Positions 9,138-18,364 of a stretch of 64,000 bases of DNA are shown piece by piece. The DNA comes from JBNAVJ01 sp049700455 (lineage in GTDB: Bacteria; Bacteroidota; Ignavibacteria; Tepidaquicellales; Tepidaquicellaceae): the NCBI GenBank assembly GCA_049700455.1, contig JBNAVJ010000001.1, positions 434,001 through 498,000 on the forward strand, read 5' to 3'. Within the stretch, counting starts at the first letter, position 1; every line of letters starts with the position of its first letter. Below the pieces are notes generated by a model. The model ran no database searches. It saw only the letters and a program-made list of their open reading frames with translations, and had not been told where the DNA came from. The translations under genes were made by a program, and so were the position numbers.

Positions 9138-9349
9138 TTTTGTTAGTTCTTTGTTAGTTTTTATTTAATTACTCTAATTTATTAACAGCATAATTTAAAC
9201 AGAGATTGTATTTGCTTTATTTTTTTCCATTTATTAACATTATCACTTTTCGTAGAACTGTAAAATTACTTAAATTTTGTTCTTTTTATACTTACTAACA
9301 AAATTAACAGTGTTAATATTATTAATTTATATATCTTACATAAATAATA
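9138..9349. other. Candidate oriC, right part (dnaA-recN spacer with box-like sites)
   Basis: An AT-rich gap holding two exact TTATTAACA 9-mers at 9179-9187 and 9231-9239, plus a TGTTAATAT at 9311-9319. These are in the opposite orientation to the two exact copies upstream of dnaA. No coding potential is seen. Confidence 0.45.
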
Positions 9350-11071
9350 ATGATAGAACAACTATATATAAAAAATTATCTTTATATAAAAGAAGTTACA
9401 ATAGAGTTTAAAAAAAACTTGAACGTTCTAACAGGAGAAACAGGAGCAGGTAAAACATTAATATTGGATGCTGTAAGTTTACTCTTTGGAGAGAGAGCAG
9501 ACTATTCTATTATAAAAAATGATCAAGAAAAGCTTATTGTAGAAGGTGTTTTTAATATTAAAAATGTTGCAGAAGCTAAGGAATTTCTTAAAACAAAATT
9601 ACTAATAAACGAAGACATTAAGGATCATCTGATAGTAAGAAAAGAATTAAGCAAAAAGGGGATCAGTAGAAATTTTATAAATGATGTACCAGTATCTATA
9701 AGTGATCTAAAAGAGTTAGGAGATATAATGGTAGATATTCACTCACAAAATGAGCATCAAAGTCTCTTAAAAAAAGAATATCATCTAAAGATATTAGACG
9801 AGTACAGTGATTTAACGGAAGATGTTTCTATCTTTTATAAAAGTTTTGAAAATTATAAAAACAAAGTAGAAAAATATCACCAAACTAGTAATAAAAAGAA
9901 AGAGCTGGAGGAAAAGAAGGATTTTCTTAAGTATCAACTTGATGAGATTCTTAAAATGAATTTACAAAAGGACGAAGATATAAAACTTGAAGAAGAATTG
10001 AAAAAACTTGAAAATTTTGAAGATATTGTTGTTGCTATTAATAAAATTGATGATCTCTTATATTCTGGAGAGCAAAGTGCCTATGTCAAAATATCAACAG
10101 CAATAAAAGAAATGAGAAAAATAATACCGTTTGATTCCAATATAGCAGGAAAAATTCAGGAAGTAGAAATGTTATATGAAATGCTTAAAGAAGTTGGTTC
10201 GTTTTTTAATATTTATAAAGAATCATTGAGTTTTGAACCTGAAAAAATTGAAGTTATTAGAGAAAGATTAAGTAAGATTAATTTTTTTAAAAAAAAATAT
10301 AAAAGTAGTATTACAGAGCTTTTACTAAAAATAGAAGAATTTGAAAAAGAACTATCGTTTCTTGATAATTTTGATTTTGAGGTAGAACGACTTGAGAAAG
10401 AAATCAATAAACACAAACAAACATTAATTACTCAAGCAGAAAAATTGAGTGAAAGAAGGAAAAAGTTTGCCCAAAAACTTTCTACAGAAATTACAGGATA
10501 TTTAAAAGAAGTAGGGTTGGAAAACGCCGACTTTACCATTATGTTTTTAAACTATACTGATACTGAGGAAGAAAACACACCATATACATATAATAAAGGA
10601 GGAGTAAATATACAAATTAGAAAAGAGGGAATAGATAATGTTGAGTTTTTTGTAAGACTAAATCAGGGAAGTGAATATTTTCCACTAAGAAAAACAGTTT
10701 CAGGAGGCGAAATATCAAGAATAATGCTAGCAATAAAAGCAACAGTTGCAGGAAAAGGAGGAGTACCTATTTTGATATTTGATGAAGTTGATACCGGAAT
10801 AAGTGGAAGAATAGCTTCGAAAGTTGGCAAGGTACTAAGAAATTTATCAACTTATCATCAAATTATAGCTATTACACACCTTCCTCAGATTGCTGCTCAA
10901 AGTACCAACCATTTCAATGTAGTGAAAAATGTTCAGAACAACGAAACTATTATTATAGTAAAACATCTTACTCATGAAGAGAAAATTCTTGAAATTGCAA
11001 AAATGATAAGTGGACAAAAAGTTACCAATTCTGCTATAGAAAGCGCAAAAGAATTGATAGAGAAAGGCTAA
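9350..11071 (+). CDS. recN: DNA repair protein RecN
   Basis: 573 residues, the usual RecN length. RecN is an SMC-like ATPase acting early in double-strand-break repair. Walker A is in GETGAGKTLILDA near residue 30, and a Q-loop-like DIHSQNEHQSLL follows. Long Lys/Glu-rich coiled-coil arms run from about 155 to 395. The ABC signature TVSGGEISRIMLAIK and Walker B ILIFDEVDTGISG come near the C-terminus, then ITHLPQIAAQS with the switch His. It starts 212 nt after dnaA on the same strand and converges on mnmG. The gene is very A-rich, as is the window. Confidence 0.96.
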   Translation: MIEQLYIKNYLYIKEVTIEFKKNLNVLTGETGAGKTLILDAVSLLFGERADYSIIKNDQEKLIVEGVFNIKNVAEAKEFLKTKLLINEDIKDHLIVRKELSKKGISRNFINDVPVSISDLKELGDIMVDIHSQNEHQSLLKKEYHLKILDEYSDLTEDVSIFYKSFENYKNKVEKYHQTSNKKKELEEKKDFLKYQLDEILKMNLQKDEDIKLEEELKKLENFEDIVVAINKIDDLLYSGEQSAYVKISTAIKEMRKIIPFDSNIAGKIQEVEMLYEMLKEVGSFFNIYKESLSFEPEKIEVIRERLSKINFFKKKYKSSITELLLKIEEFEKELSFLDNFDFEVERLEKEINKHKQTLITQAEKLSERRKKFAQKLSTEITGYLKEVGLENADFTIMFLNYTDTEEENTPYTYNKGGVNIQIRKEGIDNVEFFVRLNQGSEYFPLRKTVSGGEISRIMLAIKATVAGKGGVPILIFDEVDTGISGRIASKVGKVLRNLSTYHQIIAITHLPQIAAQSTNHFNVVKNVQNNETIIIVKHLTHEEKILEIAKMISGQKVTNSAIESAKELIEKG

Positions 11072-11175
11072 TTTAAATAAAAAGACCCAATTTTTACTTA
11101 CTCTTCTTTTGAAAAAATATTTTTCCTTTTGAAAGCCAGGAAAAAGAGAAAGAATCAAAGTATTTGAAAACCAAT

Positions 11176-11218
11176 AAAAAAACAAGTACGCACATAAAAT
11201 TATTATATTGCGTACTTG
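11176..11218 (-). terminator. Intrinsic terminator of the candidate small RNA (and possibly mnmG)
   Basis: CAAGTACGCA (minus, 11218-11209), a 16-nt AT-rich loop, TGCGTACTTG (11192-11183), then seven Ts (11182-11176). The 10-bp stem is perfect. It would stop leftward transcription before it enters recN antisense. Confidence 0.75.
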
Positions 11219-11297
11219 CTTGCTACTTAGGTTTAGGGGAAAAGAAAGCTTTATTACTTCCTCTGCCTACCGTTTTTATCAACGGTATTTAAAGAAC
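11176..11297 (-). ncRNA. Candidate free-standing small RNA between recN and mnmG
   Basis: A minus-strand unit with its own promoter and terminator and no reading frame. The promoter is TTGGCA (11331-11326), a 17-base spacer, then TTATAA (11308-11303), predicting a start near 11297. The RNA begins with a TACCGTT/AACGGTA hairpin (11268-11287), then a purine-rich GGCAGAGGAAG stretch. It ends in a perfect 10-bp hairpin and seven Ts. The length would be about 122 nt. The next gene downstream, recN, is on the other strand, so this is not a leader. I compared it by eye with SRP RNA and 6S RNA and saw no clear match. The family is unknown. Confidence 0.55.
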
Positions 11298-11302
11298 GAA
11301 TT

Positions 11303-11331
11303 TTATAAAGTATTTACAAATAATATGCCAA
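11303..11331 (-). promoter_or_regulatory. Sigma70-like promoter of the candidate small RNA
   Basis: On the minus strand TTGGCA (5 of 6 to the -35 consensus) is followed after 17 bases by TTATAA; with an 18-base spacer the -10 reads TATAAA. It lies about 95 bases beyond the mnmG stop, pointing away from mnmG. Confidence 0.5.
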
Positions 11332-11425
11332 AAAAAACTTGCAATTTTGCCACAAACAGATATGTATAAAACAAGAAAAAATACTAAATTGATACAAAAA
11401 AATCAAAATGAGACAGCAAGCTTTG

Positions 11426-13339
11426 TTAACCACGCATATAAATAAGAATAGCAGCAATATCCGCTGGGGTAACGCCAGCTATTCTAGAAGCCTGACCGAT
11501 GGAACGAGGTTTTATTTTTAGGAGTTTATCTCGAGCTTCTAGCGAAAGAGACTTGATGTTTTCGTATTTAAAATCTGGGGGTATTTGAATATTTTCATTT
11601 TTAATAAAGTGGTCTATTTGTTCCTGCTGTCTTTTGATGTAACCCTCGTACTTTAATTCAATTTCTATTTGTTGAATTACATCTGTTCTCTCTATTAGTT
11701 TTTGTAAAAAAACGTTATCTTTAATTATGTCACTAAACATCAATAAGTCTTGTAAAAAAATATTATTTCTTTTTATAATATTTGATAAAAACTCATGCTG
11801 TGTAATTATGGAAGAATTTCTAAGATTGAGAAAATCATTTATTCTATTGGGGGCTATTGTTGTTGCTTTAAAATATCGGATTCCTTCTTGGACTAGAACT
11901 TGTTTTTCCTTAAGTAATTTGTATTGTTGATTTTCTATAAGCCCAAGATGATACCCCTTTTCCATCAATCTTAAATCAGCATTATCCTGTCTTAAAATTA
12001 ATCTATATTCAGCAGATGAAGTGAACATTCTATAAGGCTCAAGAGGACATTTATTAATAAGATCATCTATTAGTACTCCAATATAAGCTTCATTACGCTT
12101 TAAAATTAAAGGCTCTTCATCTTGTAGCTTCAATGCGGCATTAATACCGGCAATTATTCCTTGAGCAGCAGCCTCTTCGTATCCAGAAGTTCCATTGATT
12201 TGCCCTGCGAAATAAAGATTTTCAACTAGTTTTGTTTCAAGAGTTGGCAAAATTTGATGAGTAGGAAAAAAGTCGTATTCAACAGCATAACCAGGACGAA
12301 CCATCTCTACGAACTCTAAGCCCGGAATTGTATGAGCAGCTTTGAGTTGTACTTCTGCGGGTAAACTAGAAGAGAAACCATTCATATAGATTGTTTCCCC
12401 AGCTAAAGTTTCAGGTTCGAGGAAAATCTGATGCCTTTTTTTGTCTGCAAAGCGATGGACCTTGTCTTCAATGGATGGACAATATCGTGGTCCTACTCCT
12501 TTAATTACCCCAGTAAAAAGAGGTGAGTCAGTAAACCCTGTCTTTAGTATATTATGGGTTTCTTCGTTGGTATATGTAAGATAACAAGGTACTTGGCTTT
12601 GGTAAGGAAAGCTATACAAATTGTTTAACGTTCTGTGTGAAAATGGAGTTGGTATAGGGTCCCCGTATTGGATTTCGGTTTTTCCAAAATCAATAGTGCT
12701 ACGTTTTAGACGAGGGGGGGTTCCGGTTTTTAATCTTCCTGTTTCAAAACCAAGGCGTTGTAGGGAGTAACTCAGTTGTGTAGCCGTACTCTCAGCAAAC
12801 CTCCCCCCTGCAGTTTTTAAATGTCCAGTATACATTACTGCATTTAAAAATGTCCCCGCAGTTATAATTACAGCTTTGCAATAGATTAAATGACCTGAGG
12901 AGGTTTTTACCCCCTTTATTTTGTGTGAAAAGAGATTATTTTTTATGGGTTCGGTAATTATTTCATCTACTGTATCCTGAAAAATATCGATATTATCAAT
13001 TTCTTTTAGTAAAGATAAAGCTTCAATGGAATATAGAAGTTTATCAGATTGACATCGAGGGGACCAAACAGCAGGACCCTTCGATTTATTTAGCATTTTA
13101 AATTGAATTCCGGTTTTGTCTGCAAGGAATCCCATAGCACCCCCAAGAGCGTCAACCTCTTTGACAAGATGTCCTTTTGCAGTCCCTCCAATAGCAGGAT
13201 TACAGCTCATACGACCAAAAGCAGAGGAATCCATAGTAATAATAATTACTTGTAATCCCATACGGGAAGTAACATGTGCGGCCTCTATTCCGGCATGGCC
13301 CCCTCCTACAACTAATATGTCATATTGTTTTCGTGGCAT
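11426..13339 (-). CDS. mnmG: tRNA uridine-5-carboxymethylaminomethyl modification enzyme MnmG
   Basis: 637 residues, full length. MnmG (GidA) works with the GTPase MnmE to install cmnm5 at wobble uridine 34 of several tRNAs, using FAD, NADH and a folate. The N-terminal Rossmann FAD motif is VVGGGHAGIEAA (G12-G17). Family motifs such as FNAVMYTGHLKTAGGRF, PRYCPSIEDK and GQINGTSGYEEAAAQG are present. The conserved C-terminal helical domain ends QASRIAGVTPADIAAILIY. mnmG is often close to dnaA/parA/parB in bacteria; here a parS site lies 30 bases upstream of its start. mnmE is not in the window. Confidence 0.97.
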   Translation of the reverse strand: MPRKQYDILVVGGGHAGIEAAHVTSRMGLQVIIITMDSSAFGRMSCNPAIGGTAKGHLVKEVDALGGAMGFLADKTGIQFKMLNKSKGPAVWSPRCQSDKLLYSIEALSLLKEIDNIDIFQDTVDEIITEPIKNNLFSHKIKGVKTSSGHLIYCKAVIITAGTFLNAVMYTGHLKTAGGRFAESTATQLSYSLQRLGFETGRLKTGTPPRLKRSTIDFGKTEIQYGDPIPTPFSHRTLNNLYSFPYQSQVPCYLTYTNEETHNILKTGFTDSPLFTGVIKGVGPRYCPSIEDKVHRFADKKRHQIFLEPETLAGETIYMNGFSSSLPAEVQLKAAHTIPGLEFVEMVRPGYAVEYDFFPTHQILPTLETKLVENLYFAGQINGTSGYEEAAAQGIIAGINAALKLQDEEPLILKRNEAYIGVLIDDLINKCPLEPYRMFTSSAEYRLILRQDNADLRLMEKGYHLGLIENQQYKLLKEKQVLVQEGIRYFKATTIAPNRINDFLNLRNSSIITQHEFLSNIIKRNNIFLQDLLMFSDIIKDNVFLQKLIERTDVIQQIEIELKYEGYIKRQQEQIDHFIKNENIQIPPDFKYENIKSLSLEARDKLLKIKPRSIGQASRIAGVTPADIAAILIYMRG

Positions 13340-13369
13340 TAATTAATAAAATATCAGTAACTTAATAAT

Positions 13370-13385
13370 TGTTTCACGTGAAACA
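13370..13385. promoter_or_regulatory. parS centromere site (ParB binding)
   Basis: TGTTTCACGTGAAACA, a perfect 16-bp palindrome identical to the conserved bacterial parS sequence. ParB loads here and spreads, and SMC is recruited for origin segregation. It lies in the mnmG-yifB spacer, about 6 kb from dnaA. No parA/parB genes are in the window. Confidence 0.93.
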
Positions 13386-13426
13386 TTCTTTTCAAAGTAA
13401 TAACATAAAAAATGTTATTTTAATTC

Positions 13427-14962
13427 TCACAAAAGCCAACCCTCTCTATCTAAACTTCTATACTGAATTGCCTCGCTTACATGGTGGATTAGAATACTTT
13501 CCGATCCCTCAAGATCTGCAATGGTCCGTGAAAGTTTCAAAATTTTATCGTATGCTCTTGCTGAAAGAGATAATTTTGTGATTGCAGTGTTTAATAGAGA
13601 TTGTGACTTTGAGTCAAGCCAGCAATATTTGCGTAAAGCTGCGCTTGTTAAGTTTGCGTTAGAATAAACGCCTTTTATATGTTGATACCTTTCGAGTTGT
13701 AAATTACGAGCCTTTATGACGCGCTCTCTGATTATGTTGGAAGGTTCGTTAGGTTCACAATGTGAAATACTTGTAATGTCAACAGGATTTACGTGAATGT
13801 GCATATCTATTCTATCTAATATAGGCCCAGAGATTTTTGAGACATACTTTCTAAGCTCATATTCTGAGTAGTTGAGCAGTTCTTTTTGAGAGCCTGCAGG
13901 AGTAGGATTCATTGCTGCGACAAGCATAAAATTGCAGGGGTATTTTACTGTTAGTTTAGAACGTGCAATAGTTACTACTTTATCTTCAAGAGGTTGCCTC
14001 AGACTTTCTAACACATTTTTTTTAAACTCTGTGATTTCGTCTAGAAATAACACACCATTATGTGCAAAAGAAATTTCTCCGGGTTTGGCGTTTGGTCCTC
14101 CCCCTACAATAGCAACATCACTTGCGGTGTGATGAGGAGATCTGAAAGGACGATTTGTAACTAATGCGGTGTTTGGAGATAGTATCCCTGCTACCGAGTG
14201 AATTTTTGTTGTTTCGATAGCTTCTTCAAGGGTTAACGGTGGAAGAATAGAAGGTATTCTTTTTGCTATCATTGTTTTCCCTGAGCCTGGTAAGCCAATC
14301 ATTATTATGTTATGTCCTCCTGCAGCAGCAATCTCCACAGCTCTTTTTACCTCATTTTGTCCTTTTACATCAGCAAAATCAAGCCCGTCAGTGGTACTAT
14401 ATTTGAAAATAGAATCAAGAGTTATTTTATGAGGAACTCTCTTAAGGTTGCAATTTAAGAAATCTATTACTTCCGTCAATGTTTCAAAAGGGAAAATGTC
14501 TATTCCTTCTACTACTGCTGCTTCATCTGCATTTGAATTTGGTAAAATAACACCATAAAAACCTTCTTTTCTTGCTGTAACAGTCATTGGAAGAATCCCG
14601 GGGACCCTTCGTAAATGTCCATCAAGGGATAATTCTCCTATCATTACATACTTTTTTACATTGTCCACTTTTATTTGATTAGACTCTGTCAACAACCCTA
14701 TGGCAATAGGAAGATCAAAGCTTGATCCTTCTTTCCTAATATCTGCAGGAGATAAGTTAATTGTAATCCGCTTCAACGTTGGAAAAACTAAGTTTGAGTT
14801 TTTAATAGCAGCAGATACCCTTTCACGGGCTTCCTTTATAGCGTTATCAGGTAGTCCAACAACAGTAAATGCTTGTTGAGCAGAACGATCAAAATGGGTT
14901 TCTACTCTAACAATATAAGCATCAACCCCACAAGTAGCAGCACTAAATATTTCTGAAATCAT
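13427..14962 (-). CDS. YifB/ComM family Mg-chelatase-like AAA ATPase
   Basis: 511 residues. An N-terminal Lon-protease-like S5 fold (about 1-175, including VGLPDNAIKEARERVSAAI) precedes a Mg-chelatase-type AAA+ domain. Walker A is GLPGSGKT near residue 235 and Walker B is LFLDEITEF near 310. In naturally competent bacteria ComM acts as a branch-migration helicase in transformation; in most bacteria the role is unknown. It begins 3 nt after the end of der and is probably cotranscribed with it. The parS site lies beyond its stop codon. Confidence 0.92.
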   Translation of the reverse strand: MISEIFSAATCGVDAYIVRVETHFDRSAQQAFTVVGLPDNAIKEARERVSAAIKNSNLVFPTLKRITINLSPADIRKEGSSFDLPIAIGLLTESNQIKVDNVKKYVMIGELSLDGHLRRVPGILPMTVTARKEGFYGVILPNSNADEAAVVEGIDIFPFETLTEVIDFLNCNLKRVPHKITLDSIFKYSTTDGLDFADVKGQNEVKRAVEIAAAGGHNIIMIGLPGSGKTMIAKRIPSILPPLTLEEAIETTKIHSVAGILSPNTALVTNRPFRSPHHTASDVAIVGGGPNAKPGEISFAHNGVLFLDEITEFKKNVLESLRQPLEDKVVTIARSKLTVKYPCNFMLVAAMNPTPAGSQKELLNYSEYELRKYVSKISGPILDRIDMHIHVNPVDITSISHCEPNEPSNIIRERVIKARNLQLERYQHIKGVYSNANLTSAALRKYCWLDSKSQSLLNTAITKLSLSARAYDKILKLSRTIADLEGSESILIHHVSEAIQYRSLDREGWLL

Positions 14963-14965
14963 AAA

Positions 14966-16324
14966 CTACTCCTTATTTTTAAATCTAATTGTTATAGGAA
15001 CACCTTTAAAGCCGTATAAATTTCTAATTTTTTTTTCAAGATAACGTTTATAATTTTCGGAGATTGGTGATTTTGCGTTTGTGAAAAACAAAAAAACAGG
15101 ATAATCAGCTCTCAATTGTGTAATATAGCTAATTTTTATTTCTTTACCTTGAACTGAATGCAGGGGTTTCTTTTTTATTTCTGGTAAAAGATGCTCATTA
15201 AGCTCTTTTGTTTTTATCATTTTTTTTCTTTCTAAATATATTTTATAGGCTTCTTCAAGTACAAGGTGTATTCTTTGTTTTGTGAGTGCTGAAATATAGA
15301 TATATTTTAGAAAACCAAATCCTTTAAGTTGTTGATGTATGCTGGATTCGATTTTAGGTAGAGTTTTTGAATCCTTTTCAATAGAATCCCATTTATTAAA
15401 TACTATTAGTAACCCCTTTTTTGCTTCAACCACATCCTCAATTATATTTAAGTTCTGACGGTCTATGTGAAAAAACCGTGGGGTTCCTCCGGAAACTTCC
15501 TCTAATAAATATTTTGTATCTAGAACGAGAATAGCAACATCACATCGTTCTATAGCTCTATATGTTCGAACAGTTGAATAATACTCAAGTGCGTCAGTAG
15601 TTTTGTATCTACTCTTTTTAGTTATCCCTGCAGTATCAATTAAAGTTATGAGTTGTTTGTTAAACCTTAACGTTGAATCCACAGCATCACGTGTTGTTCC
15701 AGGTATATCGGTTACAATATTTCTTTCATCTTGTAGTAAAGCATTAACAATTGATGACTTTCCAACATTAGGTTTTCCAATTATTGCAAACTTGACATCT
15801 TGATATTCTTTAGTTGCAGGTGTCGGCTCCAGGAATCTGTCTAAAGAATCGAGTAAATCAGCAACTCCCTTGCCAGACAAAGCACTAACAGGAAAGATGT
15901 TTTCAAAACCCAGCGAAAAAAAATCATTTGTAAATAACTCAAATTTTTCATTATCAACTTTATTTGCTATTACAAATATAATCTTGCCTATTGCCTTGCT
16001 TCTAAGCTCGTTTGCAATTTCTTTGTCATAAGGATGAAGTCCCTCTGCAGCATTTACAACAAAGAATATCACATTAGATTCTATTAAAGCTAATTTAACC
16101 TGTCTATTTATGTGTTGTGAAAAAACATTTTCATCATTTGGAACAAATCCCCCGGTGTCAATCAAGAGAAATTTTTTCCCGTTCCAACATGCTTCTCCAT
16201 AGATACGATCCCGTGTTACTCCGCGTATTTGATGAGTAATAGAGATTCTCTGCCCAACTATTCTGTTGAAAAGAGTTGATTTACCAACGTTAGGCCTTCC
16301 TATTATTGCAATAACATTCGACAT
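14966..16324 (-). CDS. der: GTPase Der (EngA), 50S ribosome assembly
   Basis: 452 residues with the defining two tandem G domains. First P-loop: GRPNVGKST near residue 9, with DTGGF following. Second P-loop: GKPNVGKSS near 183, with DTAGI and NKWD later. A C-terminal KH-like domain follows (about 360-452, ending GFKGVPITIRFKNKE). Der is essential for late assembly of the large ribosomal subunit. It is followed directly by yifB (3-nt gap). Confidence 0.97.
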   Translation of the reverse strand: MSNVIAIIGRPNVGKSTLFNRIVGQRISITHQIRGVTRDRIYGEACWNGKKFLLIDTGGFVPNDENVFSQHINRQVKLALIESNVIFFVVNAAEGLHPYDKEIANELRSKAIGKIIFVIANKVDNEKFELFTNDFFSLGFENIFPVSALSGKGVADLLDSLDRFLEPTPATKEYQDVKFAIIGKPNVGKSSIVNALLQDERNIVTDIPGTTRDAVDSTLRFNKQLITLIDTAGITKKSRYKTTDALEYYSTVRTYRAIERCDVAILVLDTKYLLEEVSGGTPRFFHIDRQNLNIIEDVVEAKKGLLIVFNKWDSIEKDSKTLPKIESSIHQQLKGFGFLKYIYISALTKQRIHLVLEEAYKIYLERKKMIKTKELNEHLLPEIKKKPLHSVQGKEIKISYITQLRADYPVFLFFTNAKSPISENYKRYLEKKIRNLYGFKGVPITIRFKNKE

Positions 16325-16380
16325 TTATTATTAATAATTACAACATTAAAAATATAAATAATGTTTATAGTAATAAAGAA

Positions 16381-18168
16381 TTACTTCATTTGTAAAAGAT
16401 ACTCAAGAGCAGCTTCAGGAGCAAGCTTTCCATATCCCCACTCTGGGTTTGGAACATCCCCAGTGAAGCGATCTTGTAATGATGTAGATCGTAGAATATT
16501 CCTAAATATAGAGTGGGTTAAGGTTGGGCTATATTGCTTCATCAAAGCAGCAAGTCCTGCAACGTGTGGTGCTGCAGAGCTTGTTCCGCTAAAAAATTGG
16601 TATTGGTAATATTTCCCTGCTGTAAATGTTAAATGCCCTGGAGCACATACATCAACCCCCATTCCACCATTTAATCTTGTTCCCCTTCCACTATAATAAC
16701 AGAGAGACCCTATTTCTGTTTCGAAACTGGGAATTGGGTAATTAACAACATAAGCTCCAACAGAAATACAACTGTCAGCTGTAGATGGAAATGTAACTGT
16801 ACCCAGGTCTGAAATCTTATTACTAATCCAAATAGAAGCATCTGACCACGATTGTGAAACATCAGTTAAAAAACCATAAATTATATCATCCTCTATGGAC
16901 TTTACGCTTATGGACCACTTTCCCCCAATTGAACTTAAATCTTGTTTTGATATCTGAAATTTCATCATTGTAGTATTTCTGGGGGAAATTTCACGGGAGT
17001 AATAAATTAAATAATCCCCTAATTTAAAGTAGTCAGCTCCTTGACTAACAGGTTGTGATCTCAGGCCATCTGGAGTCTCTATTACAAAACTCAGGAAATT
17101 AGAAGGATTTTTCCACAAAAAGGATATAAACACATAATCGTTCGTTTTTTCTTTTACTAAATCGGGACATGTAAAAGCATATGAATATATCTTTCCCGAT
17201 TTAAGAGTATCAATAATATGCATTTTTCCTGAGGCAAGGTTTCCAGCGCCACCAACAACTATAATTCCCTCCCTAGCTAACTCGTTAGTTAATAGCTCTT
17301 CTTCTGTAGATCCATCCATAAATTCATATGCCCACTCTCCATCTTCAAATAACACTATATCAACTTTTTCTGTCCGCAGGAATCTTAGCATATCAGGAAA
17401 CTGTCTTACAAAACGAGGTGTGTAATCATATTTTATATTTGCTAAAACAAGCTCAGCATCAGGTGCTATACCATGTATTTTCTGAATACCCGCAGTACCC
17501 CCCACAAGAATCCCACAAACACCAGTGCCATGCCCTATGGTGTCAACCTCAGTTTTTATAAGATCAATCCCCCGTCTTCTAATAGTGCCATCTTTTTCAC
17601 GGACTGCTCTTATTTTGGAGGTTTTAAGGGCAACAATTTCTTCACCAGAATCTAATAAGTTATTATGATTTTTATCTATTGCAATAAACAACGGCTCCCC
17701 ATAAGTAGGATTAGCTTCAGTAAAGCCAGCCAGCTCTCCATAATCCCGTTTGCCGTTTTTATTCATATCTACATAAAGAAAATCCATATCAGGATTAAAG
17801 ACTTTTGAATCTGTAAGAATAAAAGGTTTAAGCCCATTTTTCATCTCAATATAGTTCAGAATTTCATCTTCATCAATAACCCCATTATTGTTAAGATCTA
17901 CGCCGTCTACTCCAGGAGTGAAAATTCTATTTCCATCTACATCGACCCAATTAAATCGTTTGCCATCTGCAAAGAAAAAAAGTGGGTGGAAAATATCTAT
18001 GCCAGAATCTATGTCTCCTATAACAATACCTTTTCCTGTCAAGGGCTTTCCCGTTTTATCGAAAAACTGTTTGGATAGATTTGTTGTAACAACAACTTTC
18101 GAAGTGTCAATCTGAGAATAAATAGTACTACAATACAATAAAACAATAAAAGTGATAAGAAGTCTCAT
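16381..18168 (-). CDS. Secreted subtilisin-like serine protease (S8) with EF-hand-like loops
   Basis: 595 residues. A hydrophobic N-terminus (MRLLITFIVLLYCSTIYSQ) is a probable Sec signal peptide. The S8 catalytic triad is complete: Asp54 in GDIDSGID, His213 in TIGHGTGVCG and Ser530 in FSGTSSAAPHVAG. About 150 residues separate Asp and His, longer than usual. That insert holds three calcium-loop-like segments: DLNNNGVIDEDE (91-102), DMNKNGKRDYGE (134-145) and DKNHNNLLDSGE (165-176). The protein ends LEYLLQMK with no T9SS sorting domain, unlike its divergent neighbour. It lies 56 nt upstream of der. Substrate unknown. Confidence 0.9.
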   Translation of the reverse strand: MRLLITFIVLLYCSTIYSQIDTSKVVVTTNLSKQFFDKTGKPLTGKGIVIGDIDSGIDIFHPLFFFADGKRFNWVDVDGNRIFTPGVDGVDLNNNGVIDEDEILNYIEMKNGLKPFILTDSKVFNPDMDFLYVDMNKNGKRDYGELAGFTEANPTYGEPLFIAIDKNHNNLLDSGEEIVALKTSKIRAVREKDGTIRRRGIDLIKTEVDTIGHGTGVCGILVGGTAGIQKIHGIAPDAELVLANIKYDYTPRFVRQFPDMLRFLRTEKVDIVLFEDGEWAYEFMDGSTEEELLTNELAREGIIVVGGAGNLASGKMHIIDTLKSGKIYSYAFTCPDLVKEKTNDYVFISFLWKNPSNFLSFVIETPDGLRSQPVSQGADYFKLGDYLIYYSREISPRNTTMMKFQISKQDLSSIGGKWSISVKSIEDDIIYGFLTDVSQSWSDASIWISNKISDLGTVTFPSTADSCISVGAYVVNYPIPSFETEIGSLCYYSGRGTRLNGGMGVDVCAPGHLTFTAGKYYQYQFFSGTSSAAPHVAGLAALMKQYSPTLTHSIFRNILRSTSLQDRFTGDVPNPEWGYGKLAPEAALEYLLQMK

Positions 18169-18364
18169 AGTTTTTAAAATAGTTTTTTCTAAAATTAAAC
18201 TATTTCTAATAGATAAAAAATTCAGAATCTTTTAACTTTGCTTTTACAATGAAATATTTTTTGTTTTACAAAAGCGCGTGAAAAAATTTTTTTCTTTTAT
18301 AATTCAAAACTTAATGCTATGTTTATATTCAAAGGGGATATAAAGCAATTAACTAAAAAAAGTT
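18169..18364. other. Divergent intergenic region between the protease and the FG-GAP protein
   Basis: 196 AT-rich bases between divergent starts; it must hold promoters for both genes. I see no confident -35/-10 pair or palindrome. Confidence 0.4.

Noticed and set aside
11268..11287. The TACCGTT/AACGGTA hairpin as a terminator of recN
   Set aside because: No T-tract follows on the plus strand; it fits better as the 5' stem of the minus-strand small RNA.
11176..11297. Signal recognition particle RNA or 6S RNA
   Set aside because: The purine-rich GGCAGAGGAAG recalls SRP domain IV, but the AGCAGCC strand is missing; 6S RNAs are longer with end-to-end pairing. Left as unknown family.
13369..13581. 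A plus-strand frame beginning MFHVKH near the mnmG-yifB spacer
   Set aside because: The first codons are simply the parS palindrome read as protein, and the rest is antisense to yifB. This is a well-known false gene over parS.
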